The position numbers and the translations under genes were made by a program. The notes under the pieces are model-generated. The model worked only from the letters and a program-made list of their open reading frames with translations, made no database searches and was not told the origin of the DNA. 64,000 nt of DNA. Origin: Paenibacillus agricola. Its GTDB lineage: Bacteria > Bacillota > Bacilli > Paenibacillales > NBRC-103111. Positions 1 through 9,017 of this stretch are shown piece by piece (position 1 is the first letter of the stretch; every line of letters starts with the position of its first letter). Location: positions 671,509-735,508 of the forward strand of contig NZ_JAAOIW010000003.1 in assembly GCF_011440305.1 (NCBI RefSeq). Direction: 5' to 3'.

Positions 1-412
1 TATGATGCATTTGCACACCAATAGCTTCTTGCTCAACATTACCCAATGTAATTTGAAAGCGTGTTTCAAAGAAATGCCAGGCCACGAACAAGAACGTAAT
101 GACACCTGTAACACGTTGCATAAAAAACATTTGGTTGCGGAAGTAGCCATAATTGGACACGTTATTCCTTGCCGTGTACGCAACATATAAGCCGTAGATC
201 GCATGATAGAGCAGCGGAATCCAGATGGCTACGATTTCAAGCGCCAGCACCAAGGGCAGATTATGAAGCCATTCAACCTCTTCAAGAAATGCCGAATGTC
301 CGCCTTTTGAAGCAGAATAGTTAGTTATTAGGTGCTCGACCAGAAAGAATCCGACCGGAATCACACCAAGCAATGAATGCAGCTTACGATTTAAATACGA
401 ATTTCCAAACAT
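1..412 (-). CDS. sdhC: Succinate dehydrogenase cytochrome b558 subunit (partial, C-terminus outside window)
   Basis: This is the membrane anchor of complex II, which carries di-heme b and passes electrons from succinate oxidation to menaquinone. About 137 residues are visible before the window edge. They show the SdhC signature HSLLGVIP near the start, several hydrophobic helices and histidines at about 12, 27, 70 and 113, the spacing of the heme ligands in Bacillus-type SdhC. I chose the ATG at 412 because the family begins a few residues before HSLLG and an AAGGGGGG ribosome site lies 11 bases upstream; an in-frame ATG at 478 would add 22 residues. sdhA and sdhB presumably follow beyond the edge. 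The gene is divergent from the LysR regulator. Confidence 0.9.
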   Translation of the reverse strand, partial: MFGNSYLNRKLHSLLGVIPVGFFLVEHLITNYSASKGGHSAFLEEVEWLHNLPLVLALEIVAIWIPLLYHAIYGLYVAYTARNNVSNYGYFRNQMFFMQRVTGVITFLFVAWHFFETRFQITLGNVEQEAIGVQMHH

Positions 413-681
413 TTGAATGCGTTCCCCCCTTAAATAGTTGATAGCCGTGTTCACATTTTTGTCAAAACCATTTTTCATTGTACCCCCGCAAGAAACAAGC
501 GTCAACAAGTTTCGCTACGCCTATTTTCCATGAGTCGACAAATATTTATGCAATTGTGGCAAAATAATGTGAAGCTTAAGTAACATATACATCGTACTCC
601 TTTAACGCTTATAATGGAAGTGCCGATTATTTATAATCACTTATGCATTTTAAACATAAGCAGCAGAAAGCAGGTATCCCT

Positions 682-1581
682 ATGTTCGAAAATATTGATA
701 TTTTTGCAGTCGTCGTTGAAATGGAAAGCTTGAATAAAGCTTCACACTCCTTAAATATATCCCAACCCGCCTTGTCGCGAAAAATTATGCGGCTGGAGGA
801 AGAGCTGGGTATTGAGCTATTCAGGCGTAAGGGAAAACGGTTGGAAATTACCCGTGCCGGGCAAATCTGCTATGAGTATGCCCTGGAGCAGCGCACTCTG
901 GAACGGAAGCTGCAGCGTTCCATTGAAGAATTTAAAACAACGGTCAAGCCCGCAAGTATCATTATTGGAGCCAGCCTAACGACCCTACAATCCACTCTGC
1001 CCGATTTAATCACAATTTATGCCAAGGACTATCCCCACACCGATATAAAAGCCATCACCGGCAAAACCCATGAAATTGTCCCGATGGTCAAGGAACGCAA
1101 GGTGGATATCGGTCTCGTTGCTTCCAAAATCGAACATCCCGGCCTGCAATGCATTCCGTTATTCGACGACCGCCTCTGCCTGGTGCTCCCCGATAATCAT
1201 TCTTATGTGGACAAAGCATCTATAGAAATAACAGATTTACACGGGCTGCCGATGATCTTATTTTCCCGCGGAACCTGGTACCGGATTCTCATGGACGAAT
1301 TGTTTCAGCGTTATTCCTTACAGCCTGATGTGAAAATGGAAATCGATTCCTTCGAAGCGATTATCCGTCTAGTTTCCACCTGCAAAACCGCTACACTGCT
1401 TCCCGAGTCCTATCTCCGACGCCATTTCCTGGAGGAAAACGAACTGGTCGTGCGCTTTATTCCCGCCCTCGACCAAACAACAAGAACGACCTCCCTGTTG
1501 TACACAGAAGAGGCCGTCCATCATCCTTCCGCACAGCGGTTTATTGAAAAAGCCAAAAGCCATTTTAACCGTAATGACTAA
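682..1581 (+). CDS. LysR-family transcriptional regulator
   Basis: This is a DNA-binding regulator of 299 residues. Residues 1-60 form the LysR winged helix-turn-helix (SQPALSRKIMRLEEELG is the recognition part) and about 88-290 form the periplasmic-binding-like effector domain. I chose the ATG at 682 (MFENIDIF) over the ATG at 643 because the family starts just before the helix-turn-helix, and a short AGGT lies upstream while nothing resembling a ribosome site precedes 643. It is divergent from sdhC, so control of sdhCAB or self-regulation is the natural inference, as for many LysR genes. The effector is unknown. Confidence 0.85.
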   Translation: MFENIDIFAVVVEMESLNKASHSLNISQPALSRKIMRLEEELGIELFRRKGKRLEITRAGQICYEYALEQRTLERKLQRSIEEFKTTVKPASIIIGASLTTLQSTLPDLITIYAKDYPHTDIKAITGKTHEIVPMVKERKVDIGLVASKIEHPGLQCIPLFDDRLCLVLPDNHSYVDKASIEITDLHGLPMILFSRGTWYRILMDELFQRYSLQPDVKMEIDSFEAIIRLVSTCKTATLLPESYLRRHFLEENELVVRFIPALDQTTRTTSLLYTEEAVHHPSAQRFIEKAKSHFNRND

Positions 1582-1632
1582 AATTTAAAAGTCGGTGAAA
1601 ACTTCGCAGAGTGGCCAGGGGTTCTGGAGATA

Positions 1633-1681
1633 GCGTAGCAGTGCCTTTGTTTATGGTTTCAATCGGAGGAACCTGCTACGC
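1633..1681. repeat. Inverted repeat at the 3' end of ktrA
   Basis: GCGTAGCAG (1633-1641) pairs perfectly with CTGCTACGC (1673-1681) across 31 bases. It overlaps the ktrA stop codon and lies just beyond the lysR stop. There is no T-run on either strand, so it may be a transcript-end stabiliser or a weak terminator for the convergent genes. Confidence 0.4.
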
Positions 1682-2335
1682 AATATCATGCTCAAACAAT
1701 TCGATCTGTGCATTCGTGCCAATCACAACCATGATATCCTGCTCCTCCAAAATATCAACAGCCGTAGGCGCTATAATAACGCCTTGCTTCTTATTAATAG
1801 CAACGACGCTGCAGCCATACTTGGCACGCAGGTTCAGATCCCTTAAGGTCCAGCCTGACATCCGCTTCGGCACGGCCAGTTCGGCAATCGTATAATCCTT
1901 GGATAGCTCAATAAAATCGAGCAGATTCGGAGAAACCAGCTGATGGGCGACACGGATCCCCATATCACGCTCTGGATAAATAACACGATCCACGCCGATT
2001 TTATTTAGCACCTTGCCATGCAGCTCGGAAAGCGCCTTAGCTACGACCTTTTTTACCCCAACATCTTTAAGCAAAATAGCCGTCAAAATACTCGCTTGAA
2101 TATCGCTCCCGATCGCAACAACGACACAGTCAAAATTGCGGATGCCCAGAGAACGAAGCACCTCCTCGTCCGTAGAATCTGCTACGACCACATGGGTCAG
2201 AACCTCACTCATCTCATCGACGGCTTCTTCATCCTGGTCAATACCCAGAACCTCATGGCCTAGCTTGACGAGCTCCTTCGCTAGGCTTGAACCAAATCTG
2301 CCCAAACCAATAACTGCATATTGCGTGCGTTTCAT
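1676..2335 (-). CDS. ktrA: K+ uptake regulatory RCK protein KtrA
   Basis: This is the cytosolic gating ring of the Ktr potassium transporter (219 residues). The N-terminal RCK/TrkA-N Rossmann domain has GLGRFGSSLA at about residues 9-18 followed by the nucleotide-ribose aspartate (GIDQDEEAV). The TrkA-C domain occupies about 135-219, the part that binds c-di-AMP in characterised KtrA/KtrC proteins. The ATG follows AGGGG at a normal distance. It lies 11 bases downstream of ktrB on the same strand, so the pair is an operon in the order ktrB-ktrA, the reverse of the ktrAB order of B. subtilis. Confidence 0.93.
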   Translation of the reverse strand: MKRTQYAVIGLGRFGSSLAKELVKLGHEVLGIDQDEEAVDEMSEVLTHVVVADSTDEEVLRSLGIRNFDCVVVAIGSDIQASILTAILLKDVGVKKVVAKALSELHGKVLNKIGVDRVIYPERDMGIRVAHQLVSPNLLDFIELSKDYTIAELAVPKRMSGWTLRDLNLRAKYGCSVVAINKKQGVIIAPTAVDILEEQDIMVVIGTNAQIELFEHDIA

Positions 2336-2346
2336 TATATGTTCCC

Positions 2347-3699
2347 CTATCCAATTGTAATTTTCCCTTCAGGGTATCTGTATAATTCTTTTTCAGCTTT
2401 TGGTCCCAACGCATAAGCCAAGGTTAACGGCCCCAAACGACCGGCGAACATCGTTATGGAGATAAGAATTTTGCCAACTATCGATAAATCCGCTGTAATT
2501 CCCATCGACAAGCCAACTGTACTAAAGGCCGAGGTCACCTCGAACAAAATCTTCAGCAACGAGTGATCCTCGGTAGTCGACAGCACCATCGTTACGAAAA
2601 TGATAAGAAATAGCGCTATCATCGTCAAAGTAATGGCTTTGAGAATACGATCCTTGCCCAGACGATAGTGGAATAGGACAATATCCTCTTTCCCCCGAAT
2701 CATTGCGATAATCGCCCCAATCAGCGTGGTAAATGTAGTGGTTTTGATCCCGCCGCCCGTTGATCCGGGTGATGCGCCAATAAACATCAGGATGATCATA
2801 AAAAATTGGGAGGCCTGCCTCATGCCAGCAATATCAATGGAATTGGCGCCTGCCGTTCTTGGGGTTACCGATTGAAACAGCGAAGCCCATATTTTGCCCG
2901 ACAGGCTGAGCGTCCCCATGGTTCTCGCATTGCTGAATTCAAACATAAACAGCACAATAGCACCAAATACAATAAGCCCTGCTGTAGCACTTAACACTAC
3001 CTTGGAATGCAGCGACAATCTTTTTACCTTCTTATATTCAAGCAGGTCCGATAAGACAATAAACCCGATGCCCCCGAGTACAATAAGCCCCATGGATACG
3101 ATGTTCGTAATAGGGTCGGAAGCATAAGCAGTAAGGCTGCTAAAGGGTCCTGACACGGAACCGAATAAATCGAAACCTGCATTATTGAAAAAAGAAATCG
3201 CATGAAAGACTCCAAAATAAATACCTTTGGCTAGTCCCAGATCAAATGACCAACGGATCGAGAAAATAATCGCCGCAACCAACTCTATCGTTAGAGAGTA
3301 ATAAATCACTTTACGAATCAGCCGGACAATCCCTTCCATACTGCCTTGGTTCATCGCTTCCTGCAAAATAAGCCTTTCTTTTAAGGAAATCCGTTTTTTC
3401 AGCGCAAAGGCAAACAAAGTGGCCATCGTCATAAAACCAAGTCCGCCGATTTGAATCAAAACCATAATGACACTTTGTCCAAATATCGAGAAATAAGTAC
3501 CCGTATCAACAATGACCAATCCAGTTACACAGGTAGCCGATGTTGCCGTAAACAAAGCATCAAGAAAGGGGAGCCTAGCCCCGGCTGCAGATGCCACTGG
3601 CAGTGAGAGCAATATAGCCCCCAGTACAATAATCGCGGCAAAGCCAAGCACTAAAATTTGTGGAGGCGCCAGCTGGAATTTTTTCCATGGTAATTTCAT
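2347..3699 (-). CDS. ktrB: K+ transporter membrane subunit KtrB
   Basis: This is the ion-translocating membrane subunit (450 residues) of a Ktr/Trk potassium uptake system. Four membrane-pore-membrane repeats can be followed, with filter-type glycines in SATCVTGL, FNNAGF, PRTAGANS and FSTVGLS. The second ATG (3699) is preferred: with a GAGGTG ribosome site its spacing is about 6 bases from the AGG core, against 3 for the first ATG at 3702. ktrA follows directly. The leader carries a c-di-AMP riboswitch and a terminator, so expression should fall when c-di-AMP (and K+) is high. Confidence 0.93.
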   Translation of the reverse strand: MKLPWKKFQLAPPQILVLGFAAIIVLGAILLSLPVASAAGARLPFLDALFTATSATCVTGLVIVDTGTYFSIFGQSVIMVLIQIGGLGFMTMATLFAFALKKRISLKERLILQEAMNQGSMEGIVRLIRKVIYYSLTIELVAAIIFSIRWSFDLGLAKGIYFGVFHAISFFNNAGFDLFGSVSGPFSSLTAYASDPITNIVSMGLIVLGGIGFIVLSDLLEYKKVKRLSLHSKVVLSATAGLIVFGAIVLFMFEFSNARTMGTLSLSGKIWASLFQSVTPRTAGANSIDIAGMRQASQFFMIILMFIGASPGSTGGGIKTTTFTTLIGAIIAMIRGKEDIVLFHYRLGKDRILKAITLTMIALFLIIFVTMVLSTTEDHSLLKILFEVTSAFSTVGLSMGITADLSIVGKILISITMFAGRLGPLTLAYALGPKAEKELYRYPEGKITIG

Positions 3700-3730
3700 C
3701 ATTCACCTCATATATGGATATAAACACAGC

Positions 3731-3757
3731 AAAAAAGACACTGGAAACCCACTGTCT
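3731..3757 (-). terminator. Riboswitch-controlled terminator before ktrB
   Basis: Read on the minus strand, AGACA and TGG pair with CCA and TGTCT around a GTTT loop with one G-G mismatch, and TTTTTT follows. It sits between the riboswitch and the ktrB ribosome site, the normal place for the expression platform. Confidence 0.75.
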
Positions 3758-3775
3758 CATAAAGGTTCCTGCCAT

Positions 3776-3902
3776 AAAGCCTACGAGGTTAGCTGACGGA
3801 TTCGGGTTTACAGGTACCCTATCAATCCCATTACATGAATGGAATTGGATTCACCCCTTACTACAATGGTTCCCCCGTTTTCAAAAAAAGAAACTCGGCT
3901 TT
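3776..3902 (-). promoter_or_regulatory. c-di-AMP riboswitch (ydaO-yuaA class)
   Basis: The leader of ktrBA matches the ydaO/yuaA RNA on the minus strand. It has the conserved blocks CGGGGGAACC (3877-3868), GGGGTGAAT (3857-3849), GGGTACC (about 3819-3813) and the diagnostic CCCGAATCCG followed by AGCTAACCTCGTAGGC (3806-3780). The closing helix pairs AAAGCC (3902-3897) with GGCTTT (3781-3776). RNAs of this class bind c-di-AMP and turn off K+ uptake and osmolyte genes in Firmicutes, which fits the downstream ktrB. The intrinsic terminator immediately 3' completes an OFF switch. Confidence 0.92.
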
Positions 3903-4146
3903 CATATTCAATTCATATGAATTATAAAGCTATTTAACTATAATCACAAAGTCGTAATAACTCGAAAAGCAGGGATAAACCGATTCTTATAAGAGCTGGG
4001 GTCCAGCCGAATGGCTAAACGCTTGGGATTCCACCATTTTTCACCGTTATGCTGGTTCATGCATTGGATTTGCCTTAGCATGTATGCTAAGTTTAGAGAA
4101 TACAATAACCAAAGTAATCCAAACCATTTACCCTAAGGAGACAATC

Positions 4147-5820
4147 ATGGTCAAACGTCAATCGGAATCTACTTTACTGCTGTTGGCAGTCATTGGTGTC
4201 ATCCTTTTTTTAAGCGTTATTTTTACATCCTCTTATCTGCTGGGCACTGACCAAGCTGAAGAGGAAGCCAGCCAGACACCTGCCATAACGATGCAGGAAG
4301 CAGCCGATGTCGCCGTTCGTTTTGCCCAAAAGCAATTCCAGCTTTCCAGCAATTATGAAGCCAGTACTTTATACCAAACCCATTCCAAACGAAGCGGATA
4401 TTTGCAAAAGGAGCATTTATCAGATACTTACTCGGAACGTTTCGCTAATCTGCCGATCGATTATTATGAGGTGGAAATTAACGATTTATCGAGGGGCTCC
4501 ACAACGTACTACGTCGATATCAACTACGAGAATAGCCAGGTTCTTGGTTGGTCAGCGCATCTTTCCCCTTTAACCAAGGCGAATACCGTAGCCTCGTCCC
4601 TCGTAGAGCCCCAGGCGCTTGCCGAGCAAGCCATTCAAGACCAAGGCTATACATTGGCCGATTTCACGAAGCTGGATCTGGATAAAAGCCCTGCCTTGGA
4701 GAAAGGCAGCTCTCTTCCTGCCGCATTAGGCAGCAGCTTCGTTTATCAAAGCCTCACCAACCAGATTGGTGAGGCGAGGCTGCATCTGTCCTTGGCCGTT
4801 TCGGGCGGCAAGATCGTTTCCTTCTACCCGCTGTTTAACATCCCGGCTTCCTTTGAAGCCTGGCAGGCCGCACAAAATGACAGCGCATCGCTGATGACGC
4901 GCATCAGTATGTTGGTTTCCTTGGGTATGGCTGCCTATGCGCTTTATATTCTCATTCGTTACCGCAGAGAAATCACCTTCCGCAGCGGCCTATGGCTGAC
5001 GGTGATCTTCCTTATTATTTACATCGGTAATAATTTTAATATGCTTCCTGCCTTTCGCACCTCCCATTCCGAAGGACCGTCGCAGTTTGAAGCGCTGTTC
5101 TATCTTGCCTTCCTTAATGTCATCATTGTGATGATGGCTGTCAGCGTGTATTTGTCCGTCCTTGCGGGCAAGCAGATGTGGTCGAGATTCCACTGGAACC
5201 CGTTACCCAGCTGGAAAGAATCTAGCTTTGGAAGAGATGCCTTGACCGCTATGGGCCGCGGTTACCTGCTATGCTTATTCATCCTTGGCGTGCAGCAGGT
5301 GTTGTTTTTTATAGCCGAGCAGGCTTTCGATGTGTGGTCGGTCAATGATGCTTCCGACTCCGTGCTGAATATGTCCATACCTGGATTTTTCCCCTTAATG
5401 GCTTGGGCTGCGGCAATTTCCGAGGAAGCAATTTACCGCTTATTTGGGATCGCTTTTTTCATGAAAATTTGCCGTTTCCGCTTTCTGGCCATCTTGCTGC
5501 CCAGCGTCATCTGGGCATTAAGCCATACCCAATACCCGATTTATCCGGTCTACACGCGGTTGGTCGAGGTCACAATTATCGGCGTTATTTTCGGCTATGC
5601 TTTTCTGAAATACGGGTTTATGACCGTACTGTTTGCCCATGCCTCCATGGATAGTATTCTGATGGGCATGTCCTTATATGGATTAGGCGATTGGACACAT
5701 ATTCTCATCGGCAGCTTTTACCTAGTTTTCCCCGCTTTAGTCGGCTGGTTCATCTACAAGCTTCATCAAAGCAGAACAAAAAGACGAGCTTCGTCTATGC
5801 CTCGTCTTGATCAATATTAG
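4147..5820 (+). CDS. CPBP-family intramembrane metalloprotease with large exported N-terminal part
   Basis: This is a membrane protein of 557 residues. One N-terminal membrane segment (about 9-32) is followed by a roughly 230-residue hydrophilic part, probably outside the cell, then several helices. The CPBP (Abi/CAAX protease-like) core is at about 400-530: EEAIYR with the glutamates at 426-427, WALSHTQYP and FAHASMD supply the conserved Glu, Arg and His residues. The ATG at 4147 has an AAGGAG site 6 bases upstream; the longer frame from 4084 has none. The family includes prenyl-protease-like enzymes and bacteriocin-immunity proteins, but the substrate here is unknown. It is monocistronic between ktrB and uvrC. 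Confidence 0.82.
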   Translation: MVKRQSESTLLLLAVIGVILFLSVIFTSSYLLGTDQAEEEASQTPAITMQEAADVAVRFAQKQFQLSSNYEASTLYQTHSKRSGYLQKEHLSDTYSERFANLPIDYYEVEINDLSRGSTTYYVDINYENSQVLGWSAHLSPLTKANTVASSLVEPQALAEQAIQDQGYTLADFTKLDLDKSPALEKGSSLPAALGSSFVYQSLTNQIGEARLHLSLAVSGGKIVSFYPLFNIPASFEAWQAAQNDSASLMTRISMLVSLGMAAYALYILIRYRREITFRSGLWLTVIFLIIYIGNNFNMLPAFRTSHSEGPSQFEALFYLAFLNVIIVMMAVSVYLSVLAGKQMWSRFHWNPLPSWKESSFGRDALTAMGRGYLLCLFILGVQQVLFFIAEQAFDVWSVNDASDSVLNMSIPGFFPLMAWAAAISEEAIYRLFGIAFFMKICRFRFLAILLPSVIWALSHTQYPIYPVYTRLVEVTIIGVIFGYAFLKYGFMTVLFAHASMDSILMGMSLYGLGDWTHILIGSFYLVFPALVGWFIYKLHQSRTKRRASSMPRLDQY

Positions 5821-5870
5821 CTATAAACTCAAAAATGCAGCTAAGAGGTTATGCTCGAGTTAGTGTCATT

Positions 5871-8003
5871 CTAGTGGCTGCCTGAGGGCTCGTCTTGAGC
5901 GCCGTTAGCTGCGTTAGTTGCAGCCTCTTCCTGGGCATCGCCCTCTTGATCGTCATTAAGTGCCTGTAATATTTGTGCAGCCAGTTTGACGCCAATACCA
6001 AGCGGTCGGAAATCTTCAATTCCGGCTTCTTTTATTTTTTTCATGGATCCAAAATGCTTTAAAATCGCCTTGCGCCGCTTCTCCCCCACTCCGGGAATCG
6101 AATCCAGCTGGGAGACGATCATGGACTTGGCACGCGTGTCCCGGTGGAAGGTGATCGCGAAGCGATGGACCTCATCTTGTATGCGCTGGAGCAAATAAAA
6201 TTCCTGGCTATCACGCGGCAAAGGAATCACCTCTGCCGGATCGCCCATCAGCAGCTGCGCTGTCTTGTGCCTGTCATCCTTGGCTAAGCCACAGACCGGG
6301 ATGTAGAGCCCGAGCTCATTCTGCAGCACATCGATGGCGGCCGATATTTGCCCTTTTCCTCCATCGATCACGACCAGATCAGGCATTGGCAAGCCTTCCT
6401 TTAATACGCGCTCATAACGGCGTCTCACGACCTCACGCATCGTCTCGTAATCATCGGGGCCGGTTACAGTGCGGATCTTGTATTTGCGGTACTCCTTACG
6501 GTCAGGCTTGCCATCGGTGAATACGACCATAGCAGAGACCGGGTCCGAGCCTTGGATATTGGAATTATCGAATGCCTCAATACGTCGAATAACTCCGGTT
6601 CCTAACCAATCCCCTAGGTTTTCAACAGCCATTACCGTACGCTGCTCATCGCGGGCTATCAGTCGGAATTTCTCATCCAAGCTAACCCGTGCATTGTCAC
6701 CGGCCATCTCCACCATGTTTTTCTTCGATCCCCTGCGTGGAAAATGCACCTTGACCTTAAGCCAGCTTTCCAAAGCTTCTTTAACATCCTTTTTCGTCGC
6801 TTCGACCTCAGGCTCAAGCTCAACTTCCAGCCTCGATATGTCCGTATCCCGCGTATCTAGCGGCTCAAACGCCGCCTCCCCGCCTGCTGCTTCATCCAGC
6901 AAAATATCCACGGCTGCCAAAACATTCGCACCCGTGGCTGGATCAGCCATCGTCCCTGCCTCTGCCCCGCCCGCAGCATCCTCTGCCATCGCGCCTGCCA
7001 AAGTCCCTGCCTCTGCCCTAGGCAGCACCGTTACTGCCTCCAAAGGCAAAAAGATTTCCTTCGGCAAAGCCGGATTGTCGCTGTAATACTGCGTAATAAA
7101 GGTGACGAAATCATCATATTCATCCCCATAATAGGGGAACATCGAAGCATGGCGTTCGATAAGCTTGCCCTGGCGCATATATAAAATTTGTACACACATC
7201 CAGCCCTTGTCAACGGCATAACCAAATATATCGCGGTCTGACGAATCGGTCGTCGTAATATTTTGCTTTTGCATGACCTGGTCAATATGGATCACATGGT
7301 CGCGAAGCTCCTTTGCCCGTTCAAAATTCAGCTCCTCTGAAGCCTCCTGCATTTTACGGGTCAAATCCTTTTTGATTTCATCATGACCGCCATTTAGGAA
7401 ACGGGATATTTCCTGGACCATCTTGTCGTAAGCTTCTTGGTCAACCTCATATTCACAGGGGGCTATGCACTGTCCTAGGTGATAATAAAGACAGACACGA
7501 TCCGGCAGCTTTTTACATTTACGCAAAGGGTATAGCCGATCCAATAATTTCTTTGTCTGCTGGGCTGCAAAGGCATTGGGGTAGGGGCCAAAATATTTCC
7601 CTTTATCCTTAAACACCCTGCGGGTCACTTCCAGCCGCGGATGGGTTTCGTGGGTAATTTTAATATATGGAAAGGTCTTATCATCCTTCAGTAATACATT
7701 GTATCTGGGATGGTGCTTTTTAATTAAATTACATTCAAGAATGAGTGCTTCGACATTACTGGCAGTAACAATATATTCAAAGCTGGCAATCTCCTGGACT
7801 AGCGCCAAGGTTTTGGCATTATGGCTCCCGGTAAAATAAGAGCGTACCCGATTACGCAGCACCTTTGCTTTTCCGATATATATAATGATATCCTCTTTAT
7901 TTTTCATCAGGTAACAGCCCGGCTTCTCGGGCAAGAGGGCCAGCTTGCTGCGGATTTGCTCATCGCGTTTTTTTCGTTCCAGCTGCTCTTCATTTGGAGA
8001 CAT
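5871..8003 (-). CDS. uvrC: Excinuclease ABC subunit C (UvrC)
   Basis: This is the dual-incision nuclease of nucleotide excision repair (710 residues). It has the GIY-YIG domain ([16 protein letters not shown], about 25-110), a UVR motif near 220-250, the RNase H-like C-terminal nuclease ([20 protein letters not shown]) and tandem helix-hairpin-helix motifs ([18 protein letters not shown]). The ATG at 8003 follows AGGAGGGGG; a longer frame to 8087 runs across a terminator and is rejected. The protein is about 100 residues longer than most Firmicute UvrC. An Ala/Gly/Glu-rich insertion lies at about 325-385, between the two nuclease halves, and the C-terminal tail is also Ala/Glu-rich. It lies downstream of trxA. 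Confidence 0.95.
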   Translation of the reverse strand: MSPNEEQLERKKRDEQIRSKLALLPEKPGCYLMKNKEDIIIYIGKAKVLRNRVRSYFTGSHNAKTLALVQEIASFEYIVTASNVEALILECNLIKKHHPRYNVLLKDDKTFPYIKITHETHPRLEVTRRVFKDKGKYFGPYPNAFAAQQTKKLLDRLYPLRKCKKLPDRVCLYYHLGQCIAPCEYEVDQEAYDKMVQEISRFLNGGHDEIKKDLTRKMQEASEELNFERAKELRDHVIHIDQVMQKQNITTTDSSDRDIFGYAVDKGWMCVQILYMRQGKLIERHASMFPYYGDEYDDFVTFITQYYSDNPALPKEIFLPLEAVTVLPRAEAGTLAGAMAEDAAGGAEAGTMADPATGANVLAAVDILLDEAAGGEAAFEPLDTRDTDISRLEVELEPEVEATKKDVKEALESWLKVKVHFPRRGSKKNMVEMAGDNARVSLDEKFRLIARDEQRTVMAVENLGDWLGTGVIRRIEAFDNSNIQGSDPVSAMVVFTDGKPDRKEYRKYKIRTVTGPDDYETMREVVRRRYERVLKEGLPMPDLVVIDGGKGQISAAIDVLQNELGLYIPVCGLAKDDRHKTAQLLMGDPAEVIPLPRDSQEFYLLQRIQDEVHRFAITFHRDTRAKSMIVSQLDSIPGVGEKRRKAILKHFGSMKKIKEAGIEDFRPLGIGVKLAAQILQALNDDQEGDAQEEAATNAANGAQDEPSGSH

Positions 8004-8023
8004 CACGCCCCCTCCTTTCCATG

Positions 8024-8064
8024 CAAAAAAAGCTCTTTTCCAGCATAGCAGAAAAGGAGCTTTT
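8024..8064 (-). terminator. Terminator between trxA and uvrC
   Basis: On the minus strand AAAGCTC and TTTTC pair with GAAAA and GAGCTTT, with one bulged C, around a TGCTATGCTG loop, followed by a T-run. The T-run ends only about six bases before the uvrC ribosome site. Confidence 0.8.
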
Positions 8065-8174
8065 ACTCTACGGTCTTGCCGCAGCAAAACCGCTTCACAA
8101 ACGTCAATATGTATCGATTAATGCCATACAAGCTTCATTAACCGAGCGTTTTGCCGGGCAAAACCGATTTTGTC

Positions 8175-8489
8175 TTATTGATGCTTGGTTACAACGTTTT
8201 TCAAAGCTTCCTTCGATTGAAAGCCTACCACTTTATCTACTGGCTGGCCATCTTTAAACACGATCAGTGTAGGGATACTCATCACGCCAAAGCGGGAAGC
8301 CGCTTCTGGATTGTCATCCACATTGACTTTAGCAATTTTCAGGTTGCCAAGCTCCTTGTCCAGCTCTTCCAATACAGGAGCAATCATTTTACAAGGTCCG
8401 CACCACGGAGCCCAGAAATCAACCAAAACCGTACCAGATCCTTCAACTTCGTTTTGAAAGGATTGATCCGTTACATTTACGATAGCCAT
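8175..8489 (-). CDS. trxA: Thioredoxin
   Basis: This is a general cytosolic disulfide reductase of 104 residues, reduced by thioredoxin reductase. The active site WCGPC (Cys30 and Cys33) lies in [12 protein letters not shown], the cis-proline is in SIPTLIVFK, and the length is that of classical thioredoxins. The ATG has a GGAG site 8 bases upstream. It precedes uvrC on the same strand, separated by a terminator. Chromosomal position and full motif conservation suggest the main housekeeping thioredoxin. Confidence 0.96.
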   Translation of the reverse strand: MAIVNVTDQSFQNEVEGSGTVLVDFWAPWCGPCKMIAPVLEELDKELGNLKIAKVNVDDNPEAASRFGVMSIPTLIVFKDGQPVDKVVGFQSKEALKNVVTKHQ

Positions 8490-8652
8490 AGAAATTCTCC
8501 TTTACCCAATAAAATATAGTGAACATGTAAAGTATACCACAGTAAGCCCTATTTTCAACCGCACACGTTCACCATAAAAGCTAACCCGCTTGCATTCTGC
8601 CTTCAACTTGTCACAAAGCGCGTGCGCGATGCCTATTTAAAAATGAACTTGC

Positions 8653-8682
8653 TTTACATTTCTCGGTGAAGTTGGTTATACT
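8653..8682 (+). promoter_or_regulatory. Predicted sigma-A promoter of the yqzM-like gene
   Basis: TTTACA (8653-8658) and TATACT (8677-8682) are separated by 18 bases, 55 bases before the small gene's start codon. Confidence 0.6.
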
Positions 8683-8736
8683 AAATGTGATTCTTCAACC
8701 ATCGGTCTTCACTCAATCCAAGGAGGAATTATTCCT

Positions 8737-8883
8737 ATGAACGAAATCAAACACCCTGAGATTCACGTTAACGAAGAACCACGCAACGATTTTATGGACG
8801 TCGCTATTGGTTTTGGTGCATTTTTTGGTTTCTTGTTACTTATGGGCGTAGTTGCAACAGTTATCTCTCTACTTATCAAGTAA
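8737..8883 (+). CDS. yqzM: YqzM-like 48-residue membrane micropeptide
   Basis: This is a small protein with a polar N-terminus (MNEIKHPEIHVNEEPRN) and one membrane segment of about 25 residues (IGFGAFFGFLLLMGVV core). Size, layout and the RND...GFGxFFGF pattern resemble B. subtilis YqzM, whose function is not established. Gene calling is secure: AAGGAGG lies 9 bases before the ATG, a sigma-A-type promoter lies upstream and a strong terminator immediately downstream. It is a stand-alone transcription unit between trxA and dnaI. I assign the family by resemblance, not by search. Confidence 0.75.
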   Translation: MNEIKHPEIHVNEEPRNDFMDVAIGFGAFFGFLLLMGVVATVISLLIK

Positions 8884-8929
8884 TTTGCCGAGTACAAGAA
8901 TACAGATCCCATCAAGTCCTATACCAGCT

Positions 8930-8962
8930 AAGCCTGTTCCTACCTTGGAGCAGGCTTTTTTG
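8930..8962 (+). terminator. Terminator after the yqzM-like gene
   Basis: AAGCCTG (8930-8936) pairs with CAGGCTT (8951-8957) and a T-run follows. Confidence 0.85.
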
Positions 8963-9017
8963 TTATCATGGTTTTGTTCCAACTGCTTTATGGGACTGCT
9001 GTATACTCAGACCTTGA

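Noticed and set aside
5781..5808. AAGACGAG/CTCGTCTT hairpin at the end of the CPBP protease gene as a terminator
   Set aside because: It lies inside the coding sequence, has a 12-base loop and no T-run on either side.
6469..7086. 205-residue plus-strand open frame opposite uvrC
   Set aside because: It mirrors the Ala-rich GC-rich insertion of uvrC, is Ser/Ala low complexity, and has no ribosome site; uvrC on the other strand is certain.
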